DNA of 64,000 bases. It comes from Pseudonocardia sp. HH130629-09 (GTDB lineage Bacteria > Actinomycetota > Actinomycetes > Mycobacteriales > Pseudonocardiaceae). Both the position numbers and the translations under genes were made by a program. The notes under the pieces are model-generated. The model saw only the letters and a list, made by a program, of their open reading frames with translations. It was not told the DNA's origin and did not search any database. Position 1 is the stretch's first letter. Every line of letters begins with the position of its first letter. Of the stretch, positions 38,602 to 47,671 are shown in pieces. The stretch lies in contig NZ_CP011868.1 in the NCBI RefSeq assembly GCF_001294645.1, forward strand, positions 1,302,001 through 1,366,000, read 5' to 3'.

Positions 38602-41394
38602 TCAGGCGGCCCCGCCGTCGCCGATCTGCGGGCCGGCGGCCTGCGGGTCGTCGATCTTGTAGCCGGCCGCGGCCTCGGCCGCGGTCTCGGTCTTGACCAG
38701 GCCCTGCTTCGCCAGCAGCGACAGCGCGCCGACGACGATGGACTCGGCGTCGACCGCGAAGTGCCGGCGCACGGCCGGACGGGTGTCGGACAGCCCGAAC
38801 CCGTCGGTGCCCAGCGACAGGAACGGCGCCGGGGACCACTGGCGGATCTGGTCGGGGACCGCACGCATCCAGTCCGAGACCGCCACGACCGGGGCCTCGC
38901 CGTTGTCGCCCTCGGCCAGCTTCTGGGTCACGTAGGGCACGACCGGCTCGTCGCCGGGCTTGAGCAGGTTGGCGTGCTCGGCGTCGACGCCGTCGCGGCG
39001 CAGCTCGCCCCACGACGTCACCGACCAGACCTCGGCACGGACGTCCCACTCGTCGGAGAGCATCTTCTGTGCGGTCAGCGCCCACGGCAGCGAGACGCCG
39101 GAGGCGAGCAGCCGCACCACCGGGCCGGTGCCCTCGGGAGCCGGGGCGAAGCGGTACATGCCCCGCAGGATGCCCTCGCGGTCCACGTTCTCCGGCTCGG
39201 CCGGCTGGCGGTAGGGCTCGTTGTAGACCGTCAGGTAGTAGATGACGTTCTCGGGCTTCTCGCCGACCATCCGGCGCAGCCCGTCCTGGACGATGTACGC
39301 GACCTCGAAGGAGAACGCCGGGTCGTAGGCGACGACGGCCGGGTTGGTCGCGGCGAGCAGCAGCGAGTGGCCGTCGTTGTGCTGCAGGCCCTCGCCGGTC
39401 AGCGTGGTGCGACCGGCCGTGGCGCCGACGAGGAAGCCGCGGGCCATCTGGTCCGAGGCGGCCCAGATCGAGTCGCCGGTCCGCTGGAACCCGAACATCG
39501 AGTAGAAGACGTAGACCGGGATCATCGGCTCGTCGTGCGTGGCGTAGGACGTGCCCGCCGCGGTGAGCGACCCGACCGAACCGGCCTCGTTGATGCCCTC
39601 GTGCAGGATCTGGCCCTGCTCGGACTCCTTGTAGGCGAGCATCAGGTCGGCGTCAACCGAGGTGTAGTTCTGGCCGTTCGGGTTGTAGATCTTCTGGCTC
39701 GGGAACATCGAGTCCATACCGAAGGTACGGGCCTCGTCCGGGATGATCGGCACGAAGCGCGCGCCGATCTCCTTGTCCTTGATGAGCTCGCGCAGCAGCC
39801 GGACGAACGCCATCGTCGTGGCGACCTCCTGCTTGCCGGACCCCTTCTTGACGAAGTCGTAGACCTTGTCGCCGGGGAGCACCAGCGGCTTGCTGACGGT
39901 CCGGCGCGACGGCAGCGGCCCGCCCAGCTGGCGACGGCGCTCCCGCAGGTACTGGATCGCCTCGTCGGACTCGCCGGGGTGGTAGTACGGCGGCAGGTAC
40001 GGGTCGGCCTCGAGCTGCTTGTCCGAGATCGGGATGCGCTGCTCGTCGCGGAACTGCTTGAGGTCGTCGAGCGTGAGCTTCTTCATCTGGTGGGTGGCGT
40101 TGCGGCCCGCGAAGTGCGTGCCCAGGCCGTAGCCCTTGATGGTCTTGGCCAGGATGACGGTCGGCTGGCCGTGGTGCGCGGTCGCCGCGGCGTAGGCAGC
40201 GTGCACCTTGCGGTAGTCGTGGCCGCCGCGCTTGAGCTTCCAGATCTCGGCGTCGCTCATCGGCTCGACGAGGGACTTGGTGCGCGGGTCGCGGCCGAAG
40301 AAGTGGTCGCGGACGTAGGCTCCGTCGTTGGCCTTGTAGGTCTGGAAGTCGCCGTCCGGCGTGGTGTTCATCAGGTTGATCAGGGCGCCGTCCCGGTCGC
40401 CGTGCAGCAGGGCGTCCCACTCACGGCCCCAGATGACCTTGATGACGTTCCAGCCGGCGCCCCGGAAGAACGCCTCCAGCTCCTGGATGATCTTGCCGTT
40501 GCCGCGGACCGGGCCGTCGAGCCGCTGCAGGTTGCAGTTGACGACGAAGTTCAGGTTGTCCAGACCCTCGTTGGCCGCGACGTGGATCAGGCCGCGCGAC
40601 TCGGGCTCGTCCATCTCGCCGTCGCCGAGGAAGGCCCACACCTGCTGCTGCGATGTGTCCTTGATGCCGCGGCCGCTCAGGTAGCGGTTGAACCGCGCCT
40701 GCATGATCGCGTTCATCGGGCCGATGCCCATCGAGACCGTGGGGAACTCCCAGAAGTCCGGCATCAGGCGCGGGTGCGGGTACGACGGCAGGCCGCCGCC
40801 CGGGCCGGCGTGGCTGAGCTCCTGGCGGAAGCCGTCGAGGCGGTCCTCGGACAGGCGCCCCTCGAGGAAGGCGCGGGCGTAGATGCCGGGGGAGGCGTGA
40901 CCCTGGATGTAGATCTGGTCGCCGCCGCCCGGGTGCTCCTTGCCGCGGAAGAAGTGGTTGAAGCCGACCTCGTAGAGGGTCGCCGACGAGGCGTAGGACG
41001 AGATGTGCCCACCGACGCCGATGCCCGGCCGCTGCGCGCGGTGCACGGTCATCGCGGCGTTCCAGCGCACCCAGCGCCGGTAGGTGCGCTCGACGTCCTC
41101 GTCGCCGGGGAACCACGGCTCACGGTCGGTCGGGATGGTGTTGACGTAGTCCGTCGCGGTCAGCGACGGGACGCCCACGTGCTTCTCGCGGGCGCGCTGC
41201 AGCATCGTCAGCATTAGGTAGCGGGCGCGCTGGCGGCCGGCGTTGTCGAGGACCGCGTCGAAGGACTCCAGCCACTCGGCCGTCTCCTCCGGGTCGATGT
41301 CCGGGAGGTGGGCTGCCAACCCGTCCCGGATGACGTTGACGCGGCGCGGCTCCCCGTTGTCGGTGTTGCCGGCCCTGCTGCTCTGCGCGGTCAA
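38602..41394 (-). CDS. aceE: pyruvate dehydrogenase E1 component, homodimeric type
   Basis: This protein of about 930 residues decarboxylates pyruvate with thiamine diphosphate as part of the pyruvate dehydrogenase complex. The cofactor motif is [12 protein letters not shown] with the NN pair in [23 protein letters not shown] and [12 protein letters not shown] are conserved with M. tuberculosis AceE. The likely start is the TTG at 41394, which has AGGGAG 5 bases upstream; an ATG at 41553 adds Arg-rich, unconserved residues. The next genes (DUF3052, peroxiredoxin) are also its neighbours in mycobacteria. Confidence 0.92.
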   Translation of the reverse strand: MTAQSSRAGNTDNGEPRRVNVIRDGLAAHLPDIDPEETAEWLESFDAVLDNAGRQRARYLMLTMLQRAREKHVGVPSLTATDYVNTIPTDREPWFPGDEDVERTYRRWVRWNAAMTVHRAQRPGIGVGGHISSYASSATLYEVGFNHFFRGKEHPGGGDQIYIQGHASPGIYARAFLEGRLSEDRLDGFRQELSHAGPGGGLPSYPHPRLMPDFWEFPTVSMGIGPMNAIMQARFNRYLSGRGIKDTSQQQVWAFLGDGEMDEPESRGLIHVAANEGLDNLNFVVNCNLQRLDGPVRGNGKIIQELEAFFRGAGWNVIKVIWGREWDALLHGDRDGALINLMNTTPDGDFQTYKANDGAYVRDHFFGRDPRTKSLVEPMSDAEIWKLKRGGHDYRKVHAAYAAATAHHGQPTVILAKTIKGYGLGTHFAGRNATHQMKKLTLDDLKQFRDEQRIPISDKQLEADPYLPPYYHPGESDEAIQYLRERRRQLGGPLPSRRTVSKPLVLPGDKVYDFVKKGSGKQEVATTMAFVRLLRELIKDKEIGARFVPIIPDEARTFGMDSMFPSQKIYNPNGQNYTSVDADLMLAYKESEQGQILHEGINEAGSVGSLTAAGTSYATHDEPMIPVYVFYSMFGFQRTGDSIWAASDQMARGFLVGATAGRTTLTGEGLQHNDGHSLLLAATNPAVVAYDPAFSFEVAYIVQDGLRRMVGEKPENVIYYLTVYNEPYRQPAEPENVDREGILRGMYRFAPAPEGTGPVVRLLASGVSLPWALTAQKMLSDEWDVRAEVWSVTSWGELRRDGVDAEHANLLKPGDEPVVPYVTQKLAEGDNGEAPVVAVSDWMRAVPDQIRQWSPAPFLSLGTDGFGLSDTRPAVRRHFAVDAESIVVGALSLLAKQGLVKTETAAEAAAGYKIDDPQAAGPQIGDGGAA

Positions 41395-41769
41395 GGGTTC
41401 TCCCTGCCTGATTCCGTCGGTGGCCGGGATCGCCCGGCCCTGTCGTACCCGCCGCCGGCATGTGGGGCGACGTCGTCGGCCGGACTCGGCAGTCGTGGCC
41501 GTGGCTCGGTCCATCGTGCCTGTTCCGGCGCGGTCCCGAAACTCGTCGTTCACGAAGTCGGGCTCTTGCCGCGAGGATAGGTACTACTCGTACGTAACTG
41601 AACGGAGGGCGGGGTGACCTGCGCGTCACCGGGGCGCGAACCCCGGGCCGGTTGCATCCGGTCGGGCCCCCGTGATCGGATGCCCCATCCGATTTCGCGC
41701 GAAGGGTGGCGCCCGCACGCGGAACCGAAGACGATGGACTGCGTGAGCAGCGTGAAAGGGGAACGAGTG
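41395..41769. other. 375-base divergent intergenic region
   Basis: It separates aceE and the DUF3052 gene and must carry both promoters. In-frame extensions of both genes run into it but look unconserved. No clear operator or RNA structure was found. Confidence 0.5.
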
Positions 41770-42198
41770 GTGACCGCGGCAGATGCCGGTGCGTCCGACA
41801 TCGCGGCAAAGCTCGGCATCGAGCCGGGCATGATCGTCCAGGAACTCGGGTACGACACCGACATCGACGACCAGGTCAGAGAGGCCGTCGAGGACACGAC
41901 CGGTGAGGAGCTCCTCGACGAGGACGCCCAGGAGGTCATCGACGTCGTGCTCCTGTGGTTCCGCGACGGGGACGGCGACCTGATCGACACCCTGGTCGAC
42001 GCCCGAACGCCCCTCTCGGACGAGGGATTCGTGTGGGTCCTGACACCCAAGACCGGCCGTGACGGCCACATCCAGCCCTCCGAGATCGCCGAGGCGGCTC
42101 CGACCGCCGGGCTGTCGCAGACGTCCAACGCGACGCTCGGGGACGACTGGGTGGGGTCGAAGCTCGTGCCGCCGAAGCAGGGGAAGGGCAAGCGCTGA
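41770..42198 (+). CDS. DUF3052 family protein (Rv2239c-like)
   Basis: This 142-residue acidic protein contains KLGIEPGMIVQELGYDTDIDDQV and DVVLLWFRDGDGDLIDTLVDARTPL, conserved in the actinobacterial family DUF3052. The function is not known. GTG 41770 is preferred because AGGGGA stands 7 bases before it; in-frame starts at 41734 and 41743 are possible. It is joined to the peroxiredoxin gene by an overlapping stop and start. Confidence 0.85.
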   Translation: MTAADAGASDIAAKLGIEPGMIVQELGYDTDIDDQVREAVEDTTGEELLDEDAQEVIDVVLLWFRDGDGDLIDTLVDARTPLSDEGFVWVLTPKTGRDGHIQPSEIAEAAPTAGLSQTSNATLGDDWVGSKLVPPKQGKGKR

Positions 42199-42659
42199 GC
42201 CCAGTCGTCGAGGGTGCGGTCGCCCCGGACTTCGAGCTCCCCGACCAGAACCGGCAGCCGATCTCGCTGGCGTCGGTGCTCGGGTCGGGGCGCTCGGCCC
42301 TGCTCGTCTTCTACCCGTTCGCGTTCTCCGGGATCTGTGGTGGGGAACTCGAGGCCGTGCAGTCGACGCTCGGGGACTTCCAGAACTCCTCGGTCCAGGT
42401 GCTGGCGATCTCCTGCGACCCGACGTTCTCGCTGGCGGCGTGGGTCACGTCCGCGGGGTTCGGGTTCCCGCTGCTGTCGGACTTCTGGCCGCACGGGGCC
42501 GTGGCGTCGTCCTACGGGGTGTTCGACACCGCGAAGGGGATGGCGTTGCGGGGGACGTTCCTGGTCAGACCGGACGGCACCGTCTCGTTCACCGAGGTGA
42601 ACCGGCCGGGGGAGCCGCGTGACCAGGACGGGTGGCGGCGGGCGCTGGCGGCCGTGTGA
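42195..42659 (+). CDS. ahpE: peroxiredoxin AhpE, apparent CTG start
   Basis: This 154-residue one-Cys peroxiredoxin reduces peroxides. The peroxidatic Cys48 lies in FAFSGICGGEL, matching M. tuberculosis AhpE, and LLSDFWPHGAV is conserved. Homology begins at VVEGAVAPDFELPDQN, upstream of the first GTG (42276). The only start-like codon in the right place is CTG at 42195, which overlaps the TGA of DUF3052 (CTGA). Starting at 42276 would remove the first strands of the fold. Translation is thus probably coupled. Confidence 0.85.
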   Translation: MSPVVEGAVAPDFELPDQNRQPISLASVLGSGRSALLVFYPFAFSGICGGELEAVQSTLGDFQNSSVQVLAISCDPTFSLAAWVTSAGFGFPLLSDFWPHGAVASSYGVFDTAKGMALRGTFLVRPDGTVSFTEVNRPGEPRDQDGWRRALAAV

Positions 42660-42672
42660 AGATGTCTGTCCC

Positions 42673-42744
42673 GGGCGCGTAGCTCAGCGGGAGAGCACTC
42701 GGTTTACACCCGAGCGGTCGCAGGTTCGAACCCTGCCGCGCCCA
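42673..42744 (+). tRNA. tRNA-Val (anticodon UAC)
   Basis: The 7-bp acceptor stem GGGCGCG/CGCGCCC is perfect. The anticodon loop TTTACAC gives UAC, closed by CTCGG/CCGAG. The T arm GCAGG-TTCGAAC-CCTGC is complete. CCA is not encoded. An integrase gene follows 90 bases downstream, so the 3' half of this gene is the likely attachment site of the element. Confidence 0.95.
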
Positions 42745-42792
42745 CTCATCTGACCAGCGGTTTCACCTCCGGCAAGATCATCGGTCGGCCCG

Positions 42793-42812
42793 CGTGACAC
42801 GTTTCGTGACAC
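42793..42812 (+). promoter_or_regulatory. direct repeat, possible integrase arm sites
   Basis: CGTGACAC occurs twice with a 12-base period (42793-42800 and 42805-42812) between the tRNA and the integrase gene. Short direct repeats here are typical binding sites for the arm domain of tyrosine integrases. The assignment is tentative. Confidence 0.4.
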
Positions 42813-42834
42813 GACGGGCTCGTATCCTTGGCCC

Positions 42835-44640
42835 ATGACACGGGCGAAGGCCGGTCGCCGGAGGCAGCGCGGGACGATCGACAGGCTCCCGAGCGGTGCC
42901 CTGCGCGTCCGCGTGTACGGCGGCCAGGACCCGGTGTCCGGGAAGCGGAACACCCTCGTCGAGGTGGTCGAGCCTGGCCCGCGCCAGGAGGCACGTGCCG
43001 AGGCCGCGCGGACGCGGCTCCTCAACGCCGTCGACGAGCAGCGCAGCCCCCGCACGAGCGCGACGCTGGATCAGCTGCTCGACCGGTACCTGGAGACCCT
43101 CGACGTCGGAGCGACCACGCACCGCGCGTACACCCGGTATCTGGAGCTGCACGTCCGCCCGTTCCTCGGGCGGACGAAGGCCGGCGCGGTCGGTGCCGAG
43201 GCGTTGGACTCGCTCTACGCCGAGCTGCGTCGCTGCCGCGACCACTGCTCCGGGTCGGCGAAGCGCGTCGACCACCGGACGCCGCGCGAGCACGAGTGCG
43301 ACGACCGGTGTCGTCCGCACCGCTGCCGTCCGCTCGCGCCGGCGACGATCCGGCACATCCACTTCGTGCTGAACGGGGCGTACTCGCGGGGCGTGCGGTG
43401 GCGGTGGGTGTCGGTCAACCCGGTCGAGTTCGTCTCACCCCCGGCGAAGCCGCCGCCGGACCCGCAGCCGCCGTCCGCGGCGGAGGCTGCGCGGTTGTTG
43501 AACGAGGCGTGGCGGGACCTGGACTGGGGTGCGTTGGTCTGGTTGTTCATGACCACCGGTGCCCGCCGGGGTGAGCTGTGTGCGCTGCGCTGGTCGAACG
43601 TCGACCTGGAATCGGGGACGCTGACGATCCGCCGGGCGATCGCCCAGGACGGCCGGGCGTTGCAGGAGAAGGACACCAAGACCCACCAGCAGCGCCGCCT
43701 CGCGCTCGACAGCGAGACGGTCGAGGTGCTGTGCGACCACCGGGAGCGGTGTGAGGAGCGCGCCCGAGCGCTCGGGATCGAGCTGCGGCCGGAGGCGTTC
43801 GTGTTCTCGCTGGCGCCAGACGGTTCGGCGAGCCTGGTGCCGGGGTCGGTGACGCAGCGGTACTCGCGGATGGCGGCGCGGCTGGGGTTGGAGACGCACC
43901 TGCACAACCTGCGGCACTACTCGGCGACGGAGCTGATCGCGGCCGGGGTGGACGTGCGCACGGTCGCCGGGCGGCTGGGGCACTCCGGGGGTGGGGTGAC
44001 CACGCTGCGGGTCTACGCGGCGTGGGTGTCTGAGGCGGACCAGCGGGCGGCGAGTGGGCTCGGGTCGCGGATGCCGGAGCGGCCGGCGGGGCCGGGGTCG
44101 GAGATCGAGCGGGTACGGCGAGATCCGCGGTCGGCTCGCGAGCGGCTGGCGGTCGAGCTGCTGGAGCTGGTCGAGTCCGGGGCCGTGCCGGTGGGTGGGA
44201 ATCTCCCGGGGGTCAAGGTGCTTGCTGCTGAGCAGGGGCTCGCGCCGAGCACGGTGCACCGGGCGTTCGAGCTGTTGCGGGAGTGGGGTGTGCTCGTCGG
44301 GGCCCCGGGGGATCGGCCGACCGTCGTCGCGCCGCCGACCGAGGACGAGCGTCCGACTGCGCCGGGTCCGGAGGCGCGCGAGCAGCCGATCCCTGACGCG
44401 GCGACGGCCGAGAGCTACTTCTCGGTGGTCGTCCGTGGGTCGGGTGGTCGCCGGTACCCGGCCCGGGTCGTGACGGGCAGCCTCGCCGATCCGTCGACGT
44501 TCCGGGCCCATCTGCTCGGCATTGCGCGGATGGAGGATCCGGAGACCGCAGGCGACGGAGAGGCGTGGATCGGGGACTTCGAGATCGAGGTTGTTCCCCT
44601 CGCCTCCCCGGACCAGACCGCGATGGTCTTTCGCTGGTAG
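42835..44640 (+). CDS. int: tyrosine recombinase/integrase with C-terminal GntR-type domain
   Basis: This 601-residue protein combines an N-terminal arm domain (about 1-60), a core-binding domain with a Cys/His-rich insertion (RCRDHCSG...HECDDRCRPHRC) and a catalytic domain with Arg in TTGARRGELC, His357 and Arg360 in HNLRH, His383 in GHSG and the nucleophile Tyr394. Residues of about 430-505 form a GntR-like winged helix (LPGVKVLAAEQGLAPSTVHRAFELLREWG), followed by an unassigned 95-residue tail. It lies next to tRNA-Val. The fusion may let the integrase bind its own promoter or a small signal. Confidence 0.9.
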   Translation: MTRAKAGRRRQRGTIDRLPSGALRVRVYGGQDPVSGKRNTLVEVVEPGPRQEARAEAARTRLLNAVDEQRSPRTSATLDQLLDRYLETLDVGATTHRAYTRYLELHVRPFLGRTKAGAVGAEALDSLYAELRRCRDHCSGSAKRVDHRTPREHECDDRCRPHRCRPLAPATIRHIHFVLNGAYSRGVRWRWVSVNPVEFVSPPAKPPPDPQPPSAAEAARLLNEAWRDLDWGALVWLFMTTGARRGELCALRWSNVDLESGTLTIRRAIAQDGRALQEKDTKTHQQRRLALDSETVEVLCDHRERCEERARALGIELRPEAFVFSLAPDGSASLVPGSVTQRYSRMAARLGLETHLHNLRHYSATELIAAGVDVRTVAGRLGHSGGGVTTLRVYAAWVSEADQRAASGLGSRMPERPAGPGSEIERVRRDPRSARERLAVELLELVESGAVPVGGNLPGVKVLAAEQGLAPSTVHRAFELLREWGVLVGAPGDRPTVVAPPTEDERPTAPGPEAREQPIPDAATAESYFSVVVRGSGGRRYPARVVTGSLADPSTFRAHLLGIARMEDPETAGDGEAWIGDFEIEVVPLASPDQTAMVFRW

Positions 44641-44737
44641 CTCTCACTTCGTCTTCACCTGGACCTACCGCGACCCGCCGGCGGCCACAGCTCGATCGTC
44701 CTCACCCTGAGCGGACTCGTCGCCGAAGAGCGGCAAC

Positions 44738-44766
44738 TTGACCTTGACCCAAGGTCAAGGCGGACC
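44738..44766 (+). promoter_or_regulatory. MerR-type operator/promoter
   Basis: TTGACC (44738-44743) serves as a -35 element. The dyad CCTTGACCCAAGGTCAAGG (44742-44760) fills an overlong spacer before a weak -10 near 44763. CTTGACC...GGTCAAG half-sites are common MerR operators. The merR gene two positions downstream is the likely regulator. Confidence 0.6.
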
Positions 44767-44775
44767 GTGAAGGGC

Positions 44776-45567
44776 ATGACGAACCCTGAGTGGACGGGCG
44801 TGGTTCCCGTCGAGGACACGGCACTGGCGGTCTCGGACAGCGGAGGTGCGGGCAGACCGGTCGTCTATCTGAACGGCTGCTTCGCCAGTCGGCGGCACTG
44901 GAATCCGACCATCGCCGACCTCGGTGACGGGTTCCGGCACGTCACTTTCGACGAGCGCGCCCGCGGCCGCTCGAAGCGCTCGGCCGACTACTCGTTCGCG
45001 GCCTGCCTGCGGGATCTCGACGCCGTTCTCCGGGCGCGGGAGGTCCGTCGGCCGATCCTGGTCGGTTGGTCTTACGGGGCCTTCATCGGAACGTTCTGGG
45101 CCGAGCAGAACCCCGACCGCGTCGCGGGCGTGGTGAATGTGGACGGGGCACTTCCCTATGGCCTGACCGGCGAGGCGAATCGCGAGCGGATCGAGAAGAC
45201 GTTCCGCCGCCTCCGGATGCTGCTACCGCTGGTCGCGCCGTTCGGGCTTGCCGCCCGCATGTCGGCCGGCGAGCATGCCGCGGTGAACATCGAGTTGAAC
45301 GAGCTGGCCGCGTCCTGCGGTCCGGTTCTGGACCGGATCGGCTGCCCGGTGCGCTACGTCGTGGGCAGCGGTGACAGCTTCGGGGGCAGCGACGGCGAGC
45401 ACGACGATGCTCGTGCCGCACTGAGCCTCCACCTGAGCCGGAACGCAAACCTGCAGATCGGTGCCAAGGTCGCGAGCGACCACGGCAAGATCTTACGCAA
45501 CGACTACCGGGCCATCGCTCAGGTCGTGCGTGATGTTGCTGCGGCCGATGATCCGGTGACACGCTGA
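44776..45567 (+). CDS. alpha/beta-hydrolase of a MerR-controlled operon
   Basis: This 263-residue hydrolase has the nucleophile elbow GWSYGAFIG and an N-terminal VVYLNGCFASRRHW in place of the usual HG loop. The catalytic acid lies probably in VVGSGDSFGG, and the His in SDHGKI. ATG 44776 would be nearly leaderless from the MerR-type promoter; a GTG at 44767 is the alternative. The substrate is unknown; detoxification of a drug-like ester is one possibility. It is followed 4 bases later by merR. Confidence 0.8.
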   Translation: MTNPEWTGVVPVEDTALAVSDSGGAGRPVVYLNGCFASRRHWNPTIADLGDGFRHVTFDERARGRSKRSADYSFAACLRDLDAVLRAREVRRPILVGWSYGAFIGTFWAEQNPDRVAGVVNVDGALPYGLTGEANRERIEKTFRRLRMLLPLVAPFGLAARMSAGEHAAVNIELNELAASCGPVLDRIGCPVRYVVGSGDSFGGSDGEHDDARAALSLHLSRNANLQIGAKVASDHGKILRNDYRAIAQVVRDVAAADDPVTR

Positions 45568-45571
45568 GTTG

Positions 45572-46516
45572 ATGGTCGACGGACTGACGATCGGCCAGGC
45601 GGCCGCGTTCTGCGGCGTGACGATCAAAACCGTGCGGCACTACCACCGTGTCGGTCTGGTGGAGGAGCCGCGCCGTGACACCTCCGGATATCGCCGGTAC
45701 ACCTCGACACAGCTGCTGCGGCTGGTTCAGGTACGGACCTTGGCCGAGGCCGGAGTCGCTCTGGCGGAAATCGGCGACATCCTCGGCAGCGACACCGTGG
45801 TGTCGGCTGCGGCCCTGTCCGGCGTCGAGCGCAGACTCGATGAGCAGATCGCCGAGCTGATCGGGCGACGCGAAAGGCTGCGTCGTCTCGGCGACGGAGA
45901 CCGGGCACTGAGCCTTTTTCAACCTGCCGTTCCGGCAGCTCAGGGGCCTGGTTGTGTGGGTGCAGACGCCGAGCTGGCGAGCCGGTGACCTGTGCAGCTG
46001 TGGTCAGAGCAGTTGCGCTGCAACCTTCGCGATCTCCTGACGCAGAAGCTCGCTGGTCAGGTTGAAAAAGGCTCACTGTTGTCCGACCGCGCCTGTCTTC
46101 TTCTGGAGCGACACGCCGAGGTCGGGTTCCCGCCGGACTTCGTTGCCGAGCAACGCGACGGAATGATTCTGGCGAAGTCGTTGGGGCCCGAGTTCTTCGC
46201 CGGGTACCTGACCTTGCTCGATCGACGGCTCGCGGATCCGGGGTATGTCGAGCTGCAGAAGCGCGGCTGGACGGCGGCATCGTGGAGGCCCGACGATCCG
46301 CGTCTCGACGACCTCGCCGGTGTGATCGCCGACAACCTGCTCAAGGACCGCGAGCTGATGGAGGTCCAGGGCGCGGCCTTCGTGACGCGTGATGCGGGTG
46401 TGCGGTATCGCGTGATCAGCAACCATCGGGCCGATGAGTTGCCGACCGTCGCCCGCCTCAACGAGCTGATCGAAGCCCGGCTCCGGGCAGCAGGTCTCAG
46501 AATGCCGACGCAATGA
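45572..46516 (+). pseudogene. MerR-family regulator interrupted by a 165-bp insertion
   Basis: The 5' part encodes the DNA-binding domain (GLTIGQAAAFCGVTIKTVRHY) and the dimer helix. After ERLRRLGDGDRAL the frame enters a MITE-like insertion and meets a TGA at 45986. The 3' part, from 46078, continues as LLSDRACLLLERHAEVGFPPDF to the TGA at 46516. Removing the 165-bp insertion and one ACT copy (168 bases) restores an intact 258-residue TipA-like regulator. The upstream fragment could still bind DNA without its effector domain. Confidence 0.85.
45910..46074. mobile_element. 165-bp MITE-like element in merR
   Basis: The 17-bp perfect terminal inverted repeats GAGCCTTTTTCAACCTG and CAGGTTGAAAAAGGCTC are flanked by ACT on both sides (45907-45909 and 46075-46077). 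The interior has no transposase. The ANT-type 3-bp duplication and GAGCC ends would fit mobilisation by an IS5-family (ISL2/IS1031-like) transposase, but this is inferred. No full-length relative is in the window. Confidence 0.85.
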
Positions 46517-46623
46517 GGTCCCGTCGCCGCCCTGCGGGCCGCCCTACTACTGCTCCGGCTCCGGCTACCGCGCTCGGCAGATACGCTGAGCCGGCCTGTC
46601 GTCGACTCGGGAGCGTCACCGCC

Positions 46624-47070
46624 TTGGCTCCTCGTGGGACCTCTCACCGCATCGCGGAGGATCTGCGCCATCGCATCCGCGACGGCGAGCTGATGCCCGG
46701 TTCTTTCCTGCCCTCAGAAGCGCAGCTCTGCGAGCAACACGGCGTCGCCCGGGGAACGGTCCGGGCAGCGCTGGCTGTGCTCGTGGGCGATGGCGTCGCC
46801 GAGGTCGTCCCGGGCGTCGGGCGTCGGGTCGTCGGAGGCACCGGGACGGACCGGACGACGGCGTACGGCCGCATCGCCGAGGACCTCGCGGAGCAGATCC
46901 GCGCCGGGACGCTGGCCCCGGGCACCGCGCTCCCGAGCGAGGCGGCCGTGACGGAGCAGTACGGCGTCTCCCGCAACACGGCGCGACGAGCGTTCAAGGT
47001 CCTCGCAGAATCCGGGGTCGTCGTCGTGCGGCACGGGGTCGGTGCCTTCGTGCAATCGGCCGAGTCCTGA
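46624..47070 (+). CDS. regulator with two tandem GntR winged helices
   Basis: The product has about 148 residues from TTG 46624 (ATG 46513, overlapping the merR stop, would add an Arg/Pro-rich extension). Residues of about 6-70 and 78-145 are both GntR domains: SHRIAEDLRHRIRDGELMPG and AYGRIAEDLAEQIRAGTLAPG, each followed by LPSEA and the recognition helix. There is no effector domain. GntR proteins such as KorSA of pSAM2 repress transfer in actinobacterial integrative elements. A double palindrome at 48965-48986 fits two adjacent contacts. Confidence 0.8.
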   Translation: MAPRGTSHRIAEDLRHRIRDGELMPGSFLPSEAQLCEQHGVARGTVRAALAVLVGDGVAEVVPGVGRRVVGGTGTDRTTAYGRIAEDLAEQIRAGTLAPGTALPSEAAVTEQYGVSRNTARRAFKVLAESGVVVVRHGVGAFVQSAES

Positions 47071-47092
47071 GCAGGAGCGCTACGGTCGCTCC

Positions 47093-47671
47093 ATGACGAG
47101 CCCGGAGGGCGTCTCGCCGGATGTCTGGCACGTGCACGGCGAGCGCGTGATCTACGACAGCGAGTGGGTCACGGTCGGCTTGGCTGACATCTCCCAGCCG
47201 TCGGGAATGCGCTTCGAGCACCACACTGTCACGCTGCCCGCTGCGGCGATGACGGTCGTGCTGGACGACGACGGCAGCAACATCCTGCTGTCCTGGCGCC
47301 ACCGGTTCGTGCCGGACCTGTGGAACTGGGAACTCCCCGGCGGCCTGCTCGACGACGGCGAGTCGCCCGCCGAGACCGCGGCCCGGGAGGTCGAGGAGGA
47401 GACCGGTTACCGGCCCCGGACGGTCGAGCACCTGGTGACGTTCGAGCCGATGGCCGGGACCGTGCGCAGTGCTCATCATGTGTTCCTCGCGCGCGGCGCG
47501 GAGCGGGTCGCGGACCCGACCGAGCTGAACGAGGGCACGTTCCGGTGGGTCCCGCTCGCCGACGTGCCGGGTCTCATCGCAGCGGGGCAGGTCGGCAACT
47601 CCGGCGCGCTGGTGGGGCTGCTGCACGTCCTGGCGCTGTCGGGTCCGACGGCGCGGTCACTGGCCGAGTAG
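47093..47671 (+). CDS. Nudix hydrolase of the element
   Basis: This 192-residue enzyme has the Nudix box GGLLDDGESPAETAAREVEEETGY and resembles ADP-sugar pyrophosphatases. Pif, the transfer-immunity factor of pSAM2, carries a Nudix motif, so a role in element control or exclusion is possible. The ATG at 47093 lies just after the GntR-type gene. The last 15 bases overlap the convergent regulator gene. Confidence 0.85.
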   Translation: MTSPEGVSPDVWHVHGERVIYDSEWVTVGLADISQPSGMRFEHHTVTLPAAAMTVVLDDDGSNILLSWRHRFVPDLWNWELPGGLLDDGESPAETAAREVEEETGYRPRTVEHLVTFEPMAGTVRSAHHVFLARGAERVADPTELNEGTFRWVPLADVPGLIAAGQVGNSGALVGLLHVLALSGPTARSLAE

